Shown here: piece by piece, positions 1 to 12,270 of the stretch
Layout of the letters: the number at the start of each line of letters is the position of its first letter
Numbering within the stretch: position 1 is the stretch's first letter
Origin: Nautilus pompilius
Taxonomy: Eukaryota; Mollusca; Cephalopoda; Nautilida; Nautilidae
NCBI GenBank assembly: GCA_018389105.1
Contig: JACATO010001443.1
Location: 1-64,000 of the forward strand
Length of the DNA: 64,000 nucleotides
Reading direction: 5' to 3'
The notes under the pieces: generated by a model
What the model saw: the letters and a program-made list of their open reading frames with translations, nothing else
What the model was told of the DNA's origin: nothing
Database searches by the model: none
Program-made: the position numbers and the translations under genes

Positions 1-74
1 AAGAGGATGTCGGTCGAACCGCCTTTTTTTCTCGAGCTTTTGAGAAACACCAGAAATGGATCTGACTGAGGCTA

Positions 75-120
75 CTGTCTTGACGAGGGAGGGAGGGAGG
101 GAGGGAGGGCGAGGAGAGAG

Positions 121-169
<49 letters not shown>

Positions 170-183
170 AGAGATAGATATGG

Positions 184-229
<46 letters not shown>

Positions 230-665
230 TGGAAGAGAGGATGGAGAGAGAGAGAGAGAGAGATGGAGAGAGAGAGGGGGGAAGAGAGAGAGCGAGATGA
301 AGAGATAGAATTGAGAGAAGCGAGAGAGATATCGGGAGGGAGGGAGAGGCGAGAGCTCGAGGAGCGAGAGAGGAGAGAGGCGCGGATCGATAGGATCTTT
401 TCGAGAGAGCTAGAGCGCGAGCTCTCGAGACGAGAAAGAGCTCTGAAGAGAGAGAGAGAGAGCGCGCTCCTGGAGAGAGAGAGAGATTGCGAGAGAGCGG
501 AGAGGAGATGTCTCGCGAGAGAGCGCGAGAGAGCAGAGGGGGAGAGAAGAGGCTCGGAGAGAGAGAAGAGGGGAGAGATGAGAGAGAGAGGGAGAGGGAG
601 ACGGAGAGGGAGGGGAAGAGTCGGGGCGGAGAGAGAGAGAGAGCGAGAGAGAGACGAGATGGGGT
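75..665. repeat. GA-rich simple/low-complexity repeat
   Basis: About 590 bases are almost purely purine on the plus strand, built from GA dinucleotides mixed with GGGA and occasional GAGCTC/CGAG interruptions. Long open frames on both strands here are Arg/Glu or Ser/Leu strings and are artefacts of composition. No host gene is seen in the first 1067 bases. Confidence 0.95.
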
Positions 666-1067
666 GGCCATACACGACTGTATTTAATTTATTTTCGCCA
701 GAAGTACATATTAATGAGAGTCATACCGGAAATTCAGCGTAGGCAGATCCTGGTCTGCCAGCATAAAGCATTCTCACTTTGCCCACGAACACTCTAGAAG
801 ATGAAACAATATCCGATATCAGTTGTTAATCTATCCAATGAACAATCGAAATTGAACTTTCCGAAACACTTTGGTGTATTTATTTTTAAAACTCATTTAT
901 CTTTATATTTAAAAAATAAGTACAGCTACTGATGGAACCGACGGTATGACTTACACCTTCAGAACAAGGCCTGTCGAGAGATGTCTAAATATTGCTTTGT
1001 CTTAATTATTCAAAGCATTGATATAAACATGAATTCATCATTAATGACAATCATTCATAATACTATA

Positions 1068-2316
1068 CAGGTGCATCTAAAAAAATTAGAATATCGTAGA
1101 AGAGTTAATTTTCTTCCGTAATTTAATTCAAACTGAAACTTTCATGTATTCTAGATTCATTACACATAAAGGGAAATATTTCAAGCCTTTTTTGTTTTAA
1201 TTTTGATGATTACGGCTCACAGCTCATGAAAATCAAAAATCCACTATCTCAAAATATTAGAATATTTCATAAGATCAATAAGAAAGAAGGGATTTATAAT
1301 ATAGAAAAGTCGAACTTCTGAAAAGTATGTTCGTTTATGCACTCAATACTTGGTCGGGGCTCCTTTTGCACGAATCACTGCATCAATGCGGCGTGGCATG
1401 GAGGCGATCAGCCTGAAGACTTGATAAAACACAGTGGACCAACACCAGCAGACAACATGGCAACCCAAATCATCACTGTCTGTGGAAACTTCACACTGGA
1501 CTTCAAGCAACTTGGATTCTGTGCCTCTCCACTCTTCCTCCAGACTGTGGGACCTTGATTTCCAAATGAAATATAAAATTTACTTTCATCTGAAAAGAGA
1601 AGTTTGGACCACTGAGCAACGGTCCAGTTCTTTTTCTCCTTAGCCCAGGTAAGATGCTTCTGACATTGTCTCTGGTTCAGGAGTGGCTTGACACTAGGAA
1701 TGTGACACTTGTAGCCCATTTCCTGGACACGTCTGTGCGTGGTGGCTCTTGATGCACTGACTCCAGCCTCAGTCCACTCCTTGTGATGCTCCCCCAAGTT
1801 CTTGAATCGTCTTTGCTTGACAATCCCCTCAAGGCTGCGGTCATCCCTCTCGCTTGTGCACCTTTTCCTACCACACTTTTCCCTTCCAGTCAACTTTCCA
1901 TGAATATGCTTTGATACAGCACTCTGCGAACAGCCAGCCCTTTCAGCAATGACCTTCTGTGGCTTACCCTCCTTGTGGAGGGTGTCAATGAGTGTCTTCT
2001 GGACAACTGTGAAGTCAGCAGTCTTCCCCATGATTGTGGTTGTGTGTACTGAACCAGACCGAGAGATTCCTGGTATTTATACTGCATAAATAGTGATTTA
2101 CTCAAACTCGAAATGGAATACTCTTATATTTTGAGATACGTTTTTTCTATTTTTTGAGCTGTAGGCCGTAATTATCAAAATTAAAATTAAAAAATGCTTG
2201 AACCATTTTAGTTTACATGTAATGAGTCTAGAATGTATACAACTTTCACTTTCTGAAATAACTGACAGAAAATATTGAACTCTTCCACGATAATCTAATT
2301 TTTTGAGATGCACCTG
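1068..2316 (-). mobile_element. Tc1-family DNA transposon, internally deleted copy
   Basis: The element is bounded by CAGGTGCATCT at the left and its complement AGATGCACCTG at the right, each flanked by TA (1066-1067 and 2317-2318), the Tc1/mariner target-site duplication. The inverted repeats extend for roughly 200 bases, with inner repeated blocks near 1250 and 2125, resembling the long IR/DR ends of some Tc1 groups. Compared with the second copy at 25983-27551 (1569 bases), about 315 internal bases are missing near 1414-1420. This removes the 3' part of the transposase gene. The copy cannot encode a full DDE enzyme but keeps both ends, so it could in principle be mobilised in trans. Confidence 0.95.
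1408..2031 (-). pseudogene. Tc1 transposase, N-terminal part with open frame
   Basis: A 207-residue open frame starts at an ATG (2031) inside the transposon. Residues 1-110 carry the paired-like helix-turn-helix DNA-binding region typical of Tc1 transposases (GCSQSAVSKHI; later SASRATTHRRVQEMGYKC). The first catalytic Asp is present in the block FSDESKF near residue 150. The frame stops soon after GPLCFIKS because an internal deletion has removed the second Asp and the last acidic residue, which are present in the sister copy at 26257-26736. A cut-and-paste reaction is therefore impossible, though a DNA-binding fragment could still be made. No host promoter is evident. Confidence 0.85.
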
Positions 2317-2318
2317 TA

Positions 2319-5020
2319 TATGTCTGATTCTTTAATAGATTTCTTTCTTTCTTTCAAGACGACTTATTCCCTATCAGCCATTAATCTTTATGCTTGACAC
2401 GAAATACAACCTCGTCGTTATCGAAGTGATTCTGCAGAATAAAGTTTTCTGACAACTGCACAAGGAAGTCATTCGCACGATTTCAATTATCTCCCTCTAA
2501 ACTATGGGCCGGATTAGTAACAAGCTTAAGGGGGCCCGTACAAACGGATCCCAAACGAGACTCACGGTAGCACAGAAGTGAAAAGCAGATTTATGTATAT
2601 ATACTGGCATTTTCCGTTGCCGACTACAAATTGCAAAACATTATTTGTTCAGCTATTAGGAACCGCGTTAGAAGCAGGGATAGGAAAAATTGGGACCCCA
2701 TGCTTCATGCCGTGATATTATTTGATTTTTTTTTACTGCAGTGCGCAAACAAAATAAAAGAACCACTTTCCATTGATGTACAGCTAGGAACGAGTTTTTC
2801 TACCAGCTCTGTATCATGCATTCTAATATACTTTTGAAATAATAGGTCTGTGAGGCACCGCGAATTCTTAATCCAGACTTAAAAAGTGTTCTCCATATAG
2901 TTTATTTTCAGCTTAATAGGCATTTTCCCCAATGATTCCATTACCCAAAATACTGATCCTTTGTGAAGTTTCACCTTATTTCACAAAATAGTCGTGTTAA
3001 TTCGATTTTCAAATGTCAGGGAAGCGATTCCTTCATTAGAGGGTAAATATCAATTATTATCTCCCTTAGATTGATAGAGTTGTATACAGAGATTCTACGT
3101 TCAGACACATTATCCAACTGTTTAGAATAATAATAACAAATTAATTTAAAATACTAACTAAAATATTATTTTAAAACTTAACCAATGATTTTTTTTAGAA
3201 CCACATAATCAAACTATTACACTTTCTAAAGTGTTTTTTTTTTTTTAAAGTTATCTTTGAAAATCTAAAGGCGGACCTAACTTTATGACCGGCGTTTTTA
3301 CCACCTTAATAAACTGTGAAATAGAGCCAGGCTGACAACGAGGCTGTCTATTATGGAAATTATTTATTTAACTGAATTGCAACAGTCGTTAACATGGATA
3401 AAGACGTTTCTGAAAAAGTTTCGTATGCTGTTAGACGAATGCCTCCGAATACTACATGTATTCCAGAGCACAAGCTCTGTACGCTTGGACGTTATTTTTA
3501 AGCGGATGTGTATAAAAATTTAATCCTTTTACTACTGCGTATTGATACATATAATTTGTCAAAAAATAGGAATGTCACCGCTTTAATCCATCAAGGGAGG
3601 TAATAACGAATAGTCTCCCCTTGATCTACACTTGTTTATAGAATAGAATTTAAAACGTACGATTAATCTTGTAGCAGTGGTTATTTTTTAATTAAATGAA
3701 ACTAATAAAATTATATCTTTATTACAAAATTATCAACTTTTTCTGAGCCTACCAATGTCTGTATACGCGATATAGGCTTTCTCCTGCAGTCAACAGAGAT
3801 GTATATGGCATCTTTTCACATGAATCGTGAGATGTCATATTGGTAGACAAATAATGTAATCTTGAGAGAGATGAATTTGTAAATGCGATTTAATGTCATA
3901 AGCTAAGCCAATACTTATATTTATTAGATGGTTAGAAACAATGGCCACTCCTGTGCAATTTATGGTTAAAATAGGCATGACCACAATAAGATGTCCATAG
4001 ATTGCCTAAACTATCTACAGCTGTTGCTAAATACCAGGACAAGTGGATGAGCAAATATCGAACCAGAAAGTTATGAAAACCTCAGAATTTATTCCAAACC
4101 CTTTGAAAGATGCAAACTGTTTTTATAGATTAAAAATTTCACTACTATGAGAAACTTTTATGTGACAGAGAAAATGTTACGTTTCTATCCCACTTCAAAC
4201 TGCTATCAGTTTGTGATATGATTTCTGTCTAACCTATTTGTCTATGCTGATTATCTCAATTCCGGATATCCATGTGATTATATAGGCTTGAAATGCAAAT
4301 CAAGGTGGTCACAATATCTAAACTACATATGCTTTTTTCAGACCTCTGTGGAACCTTTTGGTCAGTCAGTTATTTTTGTTTAGATTTAGATATAATGTGT
4401 TAAAACACATCACCTTGGGTAGGTAATGCTAAAAAATATCTGTCAACATGTATACAATAATTCTTGGTTGTCATTATGACATGCCTTGATTTGGGAATTC
4501 ACCATGTAGAATTTTAAGGAGGCACTATAATTCTAGGCCTAAAATGTAATTATGTCCCCCTCAAAATTTTTTTTTTTGGTTTCCTTGTCAATAAACAGCG
4601 GTATTATTCATGCAAATCGAAATGATTTTGACTTGAGCTTGCAAATTCCCAATGAAACCATAAACAAATTCTGCATGCGCTGTGTGCGTTCCCTCTGCAA
4701 TCCATGTTGACATACAGACAGACAGACAGAAAAAAGGAAGGAAGGAAAATTAACTGTGATAAGCAAAAGAATGAAAGTATACACCGGTTGCTGTAGTTGA
4801 TGATTATCGGAGAATTTCACACTTTTTCCCTCACAACATCCTCCTTCATCTCCAATTAACTATCTGGTTGCCAGTATGTATATACAGAGACAAACATACA
4901 CAATGGGACCACCAAAATACTTTTGAGTTATGTACTTATCACAAGTTGACTTAGATCTAAGTTACCGGTTTCTATTCCTTACATTTCTGTGTTTTTTTTG
5001 GGGTAAGCATCATTGGACTT
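2319..5020. other. Intergenic DNA, no gene recognised
   Basis: AT-rich sequence with frequent stops in all frames. I see no conserved domain, RNA gene or transposon end. Short (CAGA)n and GGAA-type microsatellites occur near 4708-4745. Confidence 0.6.
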
Positions 5021-5027
5021 ACTGACA

Positions 5028-5172
5028 TTTTAAAGTAATGCGGAAAGAGTATTTGGAGGAATGTCAAACTGCTTTGCTATCTGATTTACTTTTTAGTCTC
5101 TTTTCAACTTCAAGAATCTTCTGATAGTTAGTTTCAATTTTGAGTCTGCAGCTTCTGTTTCCGTGATGCCAT
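5028..5172 (-). pseudogene. pogo/Tigger-type transposase N-terminal fragment (CENP-B-like HTH)
   Basis: Read on the minus strand from an ATG at 5172, two frames joined by frameshifts give the pattern of the CENP-B/psq-type helix-turn-helix that starts Tigger/pogo transposases. There is a basic start (MASRKQKLQT), then LEVEKRLKSKS, then NQIAKQFDIPPNTLSALL. The last block is very characteristic of this family. Stops and frameshifts show that it is dead, and I do not find the downstream DDE domain nearby. Assignment rests on recognising these short motifs. Confidence 0.6.
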
Positions 5173-5199
5173 ACTGATGTGAGAAGTGCTGCTGACAGG

Positions 5200-8100
5200 T
5201 TCCTGCTACAGTGGCATGTCAAAAGGCAAGTTATACAAGGAGGAAGCTGTGCATCGGATGTCTTCTAATCGTATAAGCAAAGATTCACAACTCACAGAAT
5301 GCGAACAATAAATCTTTTCCCTATCTGACGACAGATTAGTAAACTAGCATCATTGATGATCACCGACTTATGGAAATAAATTCATGGTTTAACAAATTGC
5401 AATCAAAACCAATCATCCGATGTCAACTGACAAACTTATACAGAGAAATTAGCGTGTAATTGTATTCCAGGGTACTAAAACAAAACAGAAGATGCCTTGG
5501 CTTATCAGACTTTCCTACTTATAGCAAGCTTGAGTTAACCATATTTCTATGATGGGAGAAAGAGGCGGCATTAGCTAGGGCCTGCATGCCGCTTCGAGTT
5601 ACTGAGAGTCCACCTTACGTTGGGGACAGCTGAATAAGACAAGACATTTTAAATTGAACTACAGCTTAAAAGCTAAAGAATATTTAAATAATTTTTCAAA
5701 AAAAAACAACACGAAATATCTACAGAACTCCGTACAAAAAAACCAACACAGACACAGAAGAATACAAATAAATTGTTTTTTATTTCATAAAAGAAGAGGA
5801 GGAGGAAACGACAGGTAATAATATCCCAGTTGAAGCAATCTGAGGCAGATACACAGTAGTGAGAACAATTAGGTGGAACGAGGAAAATTTGGATGGACTC
5901 CTTTTAAAATTAAACTTGCACATTTCCAAGTAGCTTAGAATGTTTAATTCAAAGCTTGGGCCATTAGGTAAAAAAGAAATAAACAACAACAAAGTATTAT
6001 TTTGTATTAGACGAGAAAACACGGGTTGCCCACCTGTAGTATTTGTTGCCAAGTCTGCTAACTGAAAAACTAAAGCCCCTGAGACTGATTTTCATGTTCA
6101 AGTTTACCAACTTGATTAAGTTTCTTTTCATTTTTTTTTTTAAAATTATCATTAGACATCCAAAAATTGTCATTTTGAGTGCATCCGATTTCCAAATACT
6201 TCTGATCCGGGAGTTATTTTTTAAAGATACACCTGAGAGTAACATAGAAATATGCAAAAACTTCCATTTCTATACAGGTAACAGTCTTTAATTCATTTAT
6301 CATGTCAGGAAAGATTTCAATAAAAACAAACAACCACTTTCAAACAACTAATCCAACTTCACCTTTTCTCAATGCTTTCAAAAACTTTTCACAATCTTAA
6401 TATTTCAACAACAGCACCTTTAAAAATATATATTCCTTTCTGAGGAACCTTTAAAACAGCTCATGAAATTGATTTTCTTCAAAGAGAAATCTGTTCTATT
6501 GTCTTCCCTTGGTGCCACTGGGCAGGTGAGATGTCAAAAGCCAATGTTTCACATGAAAGATACCTTAGCATCCGTTCTGTCGGACACAGAGTTCCTGTCA
6601 TCCTCTTCAAATTCCAATACTTCTGTCGGAACATTTCCTTCATAAGGTGAAAACAGGTACAAATAACTGATATAACAGATTTTAATACATTTGTCAACAG
6701 GATTCAATAAAATGTACTTTATTAAAAAAACAGAAGCAACTTATTAATGGAAATCAGCAGATCCGGAAAAAAACAGGGTCCAACATTAATTATTAGAAAA
6801 TCAGCAATCATTAAGCATACACGTATAAATAATGTAGCTTTTATAGCAGCCAACTGGATTGCAATAAGGCTAGGTCTGAGTATCCCCTCTCCTAGACTAA
6901 CTAGTACCACCTTCACCCTGCTAACTGGCTTGAAATGTCATTGACGGACCACTAAGTCAGCTTAGCAGACAATAAAATGACTCAGCTAGGGGTTTCTTTG
7001 GACACTGGTTCTATCTGAAATAAGTGAGTATATTTTTTTCGTCCACAATGTGGGTCATTAAGTGGTTAACAATTTCAGAAAGGAACTATATACACTTGTT
7101 CAGAAATCATAGCAAGCAGAGAAATGACTTATTTAGGGTCTAACTAAACAAGGATAATTTACTTCCAAGAGAAAAAAAAGGGTGGTGAGGGGGAGAGCTT
7201 AGTCTGGTTTATTAAAATCATCTCGTGGAGTGGCGCCATGATCCAGTTAAAGGGAAAGAATAGCATCAGTGCGGAATTATTTTTCTTCCGTCGATTTGAC
7301 CAATCAGTACTGGTCACCTGCAGCCTTTCTCAACCAGAATCTTCTCATTTTTTACCCACAGAGGAAAGTACCCCGAGAATTTGTGAGAACATACAGTAAA
7401 ACGGAACCCCAGACTAATGCCTAATCTAATCCATGTTGACCCTTAGTTCAGTGGTTATGAGGAAGGAGGCAGCCCCCTCCCCAACAACTGGGGTAAACAA
7501 GTTTCAATACAATTTTTAACTGGATCCATGCTATCATTACCAACATTTATTTTATTACTGTGAAACATCTGCTTTTCTAATATCCAAATGTAATGAATCT
7601 CCAGCATCACTAACCATAAATCCCTAAAAATGTGCTTCTGCCCTCTGCTCAAAACCTTTATACCAAAAAGAAAAAAAGGTCATATTTCCACTTACACATC
7701 TAAAATACTAGCCAGCTAATAAATCTGATGTATTTATTATTCTGGTACATTTTAACTCTTTTAAAAAACCCTAAACGTTTGGACGAACTTCTTTCAAGCT
7801 ATCTAATAATTCCCCATCTTTTCTTAAATATGGATAACAAATTCAAGTGGTGGACACAAACTAAGTGTGTGCTTGTGAAATATATTGGGAATACATTTTT
7901 TTAAATATTTTCAGCATATAACAATATTTCTCTTAATGACTCATAACATCTTGTCAGCTTTGTTAATAAGTTAAGTGGATTTAAGACTTTTTTGTAAAGG
8001 TAACTCCTATGTCCCCTTCTGGAATTACAATTTATTTCCTGTTCGATCATCTTTGCATGTTTACCTGTTTGTTTGTTTGTATTTTTCTGAGCATTAAACT

Positions 8101-9080
8101 TAATATACTATTCCTATAATTTTATGCTTATTAATAGGTATCAAATTACCCTAAAACAGACAGATATCATTCCATGCCCTTTACTCATCCGGATCAATTA
8201 ATAGGTCCCTAATGTGATGGTAAGTAAATTATTTTTTTCCTTTTTCTTCAACAAGGGGAAGGGGAGAGAATTTAAAAATAAAATGTTGCTGCATTTCTAC
8301 AAATATTTGGAAATCAGTTTTTAAACCCCCCCCTCCCTCTAAAAAACGTGGATTTTTGGTCGTCTCCCACCTCTCGATCTACAGGTGAGACACATCTGGT
8401 GGGTGGTGTAACCAACTTCAAGCGCGGTTTTGCATTGTTAAACTCTTAAGGCAAATCCTGCGTGCTCTCTTTCAGATACTCTTCCAAACATGGGCTGGAA
8501 GAAAATAACAACAGCTAAGGCTGCAATCTACAAGCGTGGCGCATTTCCCTGCTGTTCCTTCTAACCCTGACAACCTATTGCCCGCTCTGTAAAAAAAAAA
8601 GGGATCTGATCACCAGTGTACATGCTTGTGAACACAAACACACAGAGGGAAAGTCCCTGCTGGAAATCGTCTGTGTAACTGATGGTGGAAACCTGGAGTG
8701 ACCAGCAGAGACCAAAGACAGAATAGGGGGTTCGCCAAACCAAGCCGATCCTTGGTCAGCAGTGGACCTCAGCCTTCTGCTTTTTTACATGCTTAGCCAC
8801 CTGCCACACATGACCCCCACTCCCCTACCTTTTATTTGAGAATTAAAACATCCCCTTATGAGCCAGAAATGAAGTATGAATAAGGCCCCTCATACTATCT
8901 TAACCCATTTAATAACTGGTGCAAGTAAATTAGTATAAAATAGCATCCTGATTTATCTGAGGAATAGCAAATGGATAGAAAAAGAACCTGTTAGACTAGA
9001 TAATATTTAATTAAAACAGAAGAAAAGAGAAATTCCTGCAGAACTACATAGTTTAGTTTTCCACGCCCAACAGTTATTTT
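5200..9080. other. Intergenic DNA, mostly featureless
   Basis: Apart from the possible exon at 6564-6716, no coding region, RNA gene or transposon could be supported. A minus-strand acceptor-like site near 5855, followed by a short open segment and AATAAA, could be the last exon of the same hypothetical gene, but this is weak. Confidence 0.4.
6564..6716 (-). CDS. Possible internal exon of an unrecognised gene
   Basis: On the minus strand a pyrimidine-rich stretch ending in AAAG (acceptor just above 6716) precedes 153 bases, exactly 51 open codons, ending in AAG before GTATCT, an acceptable donor. The first half of the translation is hydrophobic (KICYISYLYLF). The second half is acidic and looks like ordinary coding sequence (TEVLEFEEDDRNSVSDRTDA). 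A 28-base micro-exon candidate at 6034-6061, bounded by TTTTTCAG and GTGGGC, would continue in phase (LADLATNTT). I do not recognise the protein, and no further exons were found with confidence. It may be chance. Confidence 0.3.
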
Positions 9081-9147
9081 ACTGTATTTTATTTTCCTGT
9101 TTTTATTTTCGATTCTAATAAAAATCAATAAATAAAAAAAAAAAAAC

Positions 9148-9998
9148 GATGGAGCCTCAGCCATCAACAGGTGCCAGCTATTCCGAAACGGCTAAAAACA
9201 CCAAGGTTAAGTGCTGATAATATGAAGGATTTTAGGGGACAACGGGGGAGAACAATCCTTCCGAGAATTTCTGAGAGAGCTGGATATGGACCCATGCAGC
9301 CCTCAAAACCTACAGTTTGAAAGGAAGAGCTCGCTTTTCCTCCACCACAGCAAAACAGTCAGGTGCGTGGAGGTTTGAAAAGCGCTAATTGACGCCGGAA
9401 TCAACGAGAGAGTCCGCGCAGTTATGAGTAGCAACGGATGGGCTATCGAAATTAAATGCCGAGTTCCTGTCAACCAAAAAAATCTGATGGTGATAGGCAT
9501 CAACTAGTACAAATGCCTCCCAGGAATGCCGCTCCTCTCAGGACAGAGAGGAGCGGCAAGATGATTCTTCGGGAACCCATCCCCCGAAGAATCAGAGAAA
9601 CCATTGACGGCAAAACGTACAGTTTCACAGTGGTCTACAAAGACCAACCAACAGAGCCACGGCACTGCAGAAAGTGCAAGGAACTCGGACGTACCGAGAG
9701 AAGCTGTCCCAGTACCACGACTACTGGAACCAAGGACCCTCCAAAGGAGCCCTCAGAGGTCACACAACCCGCGGAGAAGACACACCCAGAGGACACCGCA
9801 TCCTCTGTAATTGCGGCTCCGGAGGTGGAACAACAGAATACACCGACGGAGGAGACAACAGTCAACACAAAAGGGGAAGACTTCAAAGCGGACCATCCGG
9901 GAGTCCACCCCCCCCACTCCTCCCAAAAGAAAGGAGAGGAGGGTAACCTAGGGCTTAATTCTGCATTTAGACTTAGATTATTTTTGCGTTTTTCCTGA
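9148..9998 (+). mobile_element. L1/Tx1-like LINE, partial copy A (ORF1 region only)
   Basis: The copy begins with the same start as copy B downstream (ATGGAGCCTCAGCC, at 9150 and 10323), each preceded by an AT-rich leader. It carries a degraded ORF1, whose later part is open from 9456 to 9998. That part shows the gag-like block IDGKTYSFTVVYKDQPTEP followed by a zinc-knuckle relic CRKCKELGRTERSC, where the usual His of C-x2-C-x4-H-x4-C is Arg. It ends at the same basic PPLLPKERRGG-coding segment that marks the end of ORF1 in copy B, and has no endonuclease or reverse transcriptase. Retention of the 5' part with loss of the 3' part is unusual for a LINE. Confidence 0.8.
9495..9594 (+). repeat. 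Three consecutive hairpins inside LINE copy A
   Basis: Three inverted repeats follow one another. AGGCAT (9495-9500) pairs with ATGCCT (9513-9518). GCCGCTCCTCTC (9528-9539) pairs perfectly with GAGAGGAGCGGC (9546-9557) across a six-base loop. TGATTCTTCGGG (9562-9573) pairs perfectly with CCCGAAGAATCA (9583-9594). Copy B lacks the left arms of the two long hairpins. Confidence 0.9.
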
Positions 9999-10322
9999 TA
10001 AGTTCTTTGAACACTTCGTTTTCTCAGTAGGACAACTTTTTTTCCTCGTTCTTTCTAACTAGGACTTAGGTTATTCTCGCGTGATAAATCGTAACTTCAT
10101 ATAATAATCAGTTTGTTTGTTTTTTTCCTCTCAAATCTAAATTCTGGTTTTAGTTCCTTTTTTTTCCTGTTTCCTTGGTTGTTTTCAGTTTATCTTTAAA
10201 ACTTCATTTTTCTTCAAATACCATTTTTCTTCTGTAGTTTTACTCCTTTATAGCCTCTTTTTCACCCGTTTGTTTTTGTTTTTTTTGTCAATTTCAATAA
10301 AATTTGCATTATTAAAATAACG

Positions 10323-11385
10323 ATGGAGCCTCAGCCATCAACATCCACAACATCCTCCAGCTACGCCAAAACAGCGAAGGCGAACAAGGTAAGTGGGGAT
10401 AAAACAACTCTGAATGACTATGAGGACAACGGAGGAATACAGTCCTTCAGAGAATTCTTGAGGGAGCTGGACATGGACCCGTCCAGCCCCTGGAACCTCC
10501 ATTTCGAGAGGAAAAGTCCTGTGGAGTCGGGAAAGCACTAATGGACGCCGGACTAAATTAAAAAGTCCGCGCTGTCGTCAGCAGCAGCGGAGGGGCCATT
10601 GAGATCGTTTGCAGCTCTGCTGCAAATGCAGAACTCATCTCAACAAAGAGCCTCTCCATAAAGGGAATAAAATATACACTCAGAGGCGCCAGTCCAATAG
10701 CCTGGATTAAGGTCTGCGGGCTACCCCTGGCCACCAGATGTAATATTCCTGAAAATATCCTGGCAAAGTATGGCAAAGTGATCGTGCCTTTTAAATATGA
10801 TTGCTTGCCAGGGAGCCCATCCCCTGAAGAATAAGGGAAACAGTGGATGGCAGGACCTACTCTTTTTCGGTGGTCTATAACGATCAACCTACCAGGCCAC
10901 CTTTCTGACACCAATGCAAGGAAAGAGGTCATACCCAAACAAGCTGCCCCACTGCTAACAACACAAAGGAAAGAGATCCTCCAAAGAAGCCCTTGGAGGA
11001 AAAAATATCTGAGACCGACCACCCTGCGGAGATTCGGACGTCAATTGATCGTCAACCCACAGAGGAAGCAGACAAAAATGAGTAGAGTGTCGCAACACCT
11101 CTAACTCCATATCCAGAGGAAAAGACCTCTACAACTAAAGAAGTCATCGAGAAGGCACCCATCCGCCCCCCATCCAAAATCAAAAAAAAAAAAACGAAGG
11201 GGAAATTCTCCAAAAGGACTATTAGGGAGTCCACTCTTCCCAAAAGAAAGGAGAGGAGGGTAACAGAGATCCCCAGAGACAGCTCTCTGGAGGCACCTCT
11301 AAGACAACTGATAGAAACCATATCCGCCCTCCCTCAATCTGCTGCACTGACTCAGGGGGTTGAAGGCATGGAAGTGCCCACCTAA
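10323..11385 (+). pseudogene. LINE ORF1 (gag-like RNA-binding protein), broken
   Basis: The start MEPQPSTSTTSSSYAKTAK is shared with copy A. Further on, in shifted frames, come KVCGLPLATRCNIPENILAK, a block like the RRM-like part of Tx1 ORF1 proteins, and a zinc knuckle with HQCKERGHTQTSC, whose first Cys has become a stop. A basic Pro-rich tail follows. At least three frameshifts or stops make it non-functional. The protein would have bound LINE RNA during retrotransposition. Confidence 0.75.
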
Positions 11386-11489
11386 AGAGGTGTCACTTTC
11401 ATTTTGGACTGTTTTTTCGGCCTCAACTTAGGTAACGTCCCCTGGACAAAGAGCTAGATTTAGCGATTATGTCTAGATGCCTAGAATTC

Positions 11490-12270
11490 TTATCCCTGAA
11501 TTTGAGGGGGATAAAATTCAAAAAACATTGGAATGATTTCCTAGATCACCTAAAACATTCCGCACACAACTCCATCATCTGCATGCAAGAACTACACCTG
11601 CAAAATAACAGAGGTAGATAGGTACTTCTCTAACTGGTCAGGTGCAAAATTTCCGAGCCTAGACCCTATAGGTAGAAAAAAAGGAGTAGCTATTTTATTT
11701 CACCATAGTTTAAATATCAAAATAGAACACTCTTATAGTGATAAAAATGGAAGAATTGTCATAGCCAGTTACCAAAATCAGTCCAAAAGAAGAGTAATGA
11801 TTGCATCAGTGTATGCTCCTACCGTAGCGAAGGAACGGACAATGTTCTTTCAAAACTTCAATGATATCTTAGAGCAGGAACTTAGGTCTTACCCTGCAGA
11901 AGATATATATATCTTAGGCGATTTCAACTGTGTCCAATCCCATGACCTAGATAGGCAGGGGCTGGACATTAAAAGTAGGATGCATCTGATCAGAGAGTTG
12001 CAGCTGCAAACCATGTGCTCGCGGTTTGGCTTGGTCAAACGTATAGATATAAACACCCAGATGCTAAATTGTACACTCATTACAGCAATAAATACAACGT
12101 AGCTACTAGAATAGACAGAATGTACATTTCCAAACATGCAGCTAGACAACTCCAAGACGTTTCGCATGACGTTATTGCATGGAGTGACCACTTTCAGGTT
12201 AAGGCAAGCTTCCTTGTCGGGAGGACACCAGAGGACCTGGACTCTGGAAACCCAACAACACTATTCTGAT
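11490..12270 (+). pseudogene. LINE ORF2 endonuclease domain, broken
   Basis: The exonuclease-endonuclease-phosphatase motifs of L1-type ORF2 are visible in several frames: LEFLSLNLRGIKFKKHWN at the start, CMQELHL in place of the usual Q-E-T-H, YIFHHSLN-like and VMIASVYAP blocks, the signature GDFNCVQSHDLDRQG near 11920, and WSDHFQVKASF near 12180. Frameshifts and stops separate them. An intact domain would nick target DNA for target-primed reverse transcription. Confidence 0.8.

Noticed and set aside
75..742. Long Arg/Glu and Ser/Leu open frames
   Set aside because: They are forced by GA/CT repeats; no domain and both strands are open alike.
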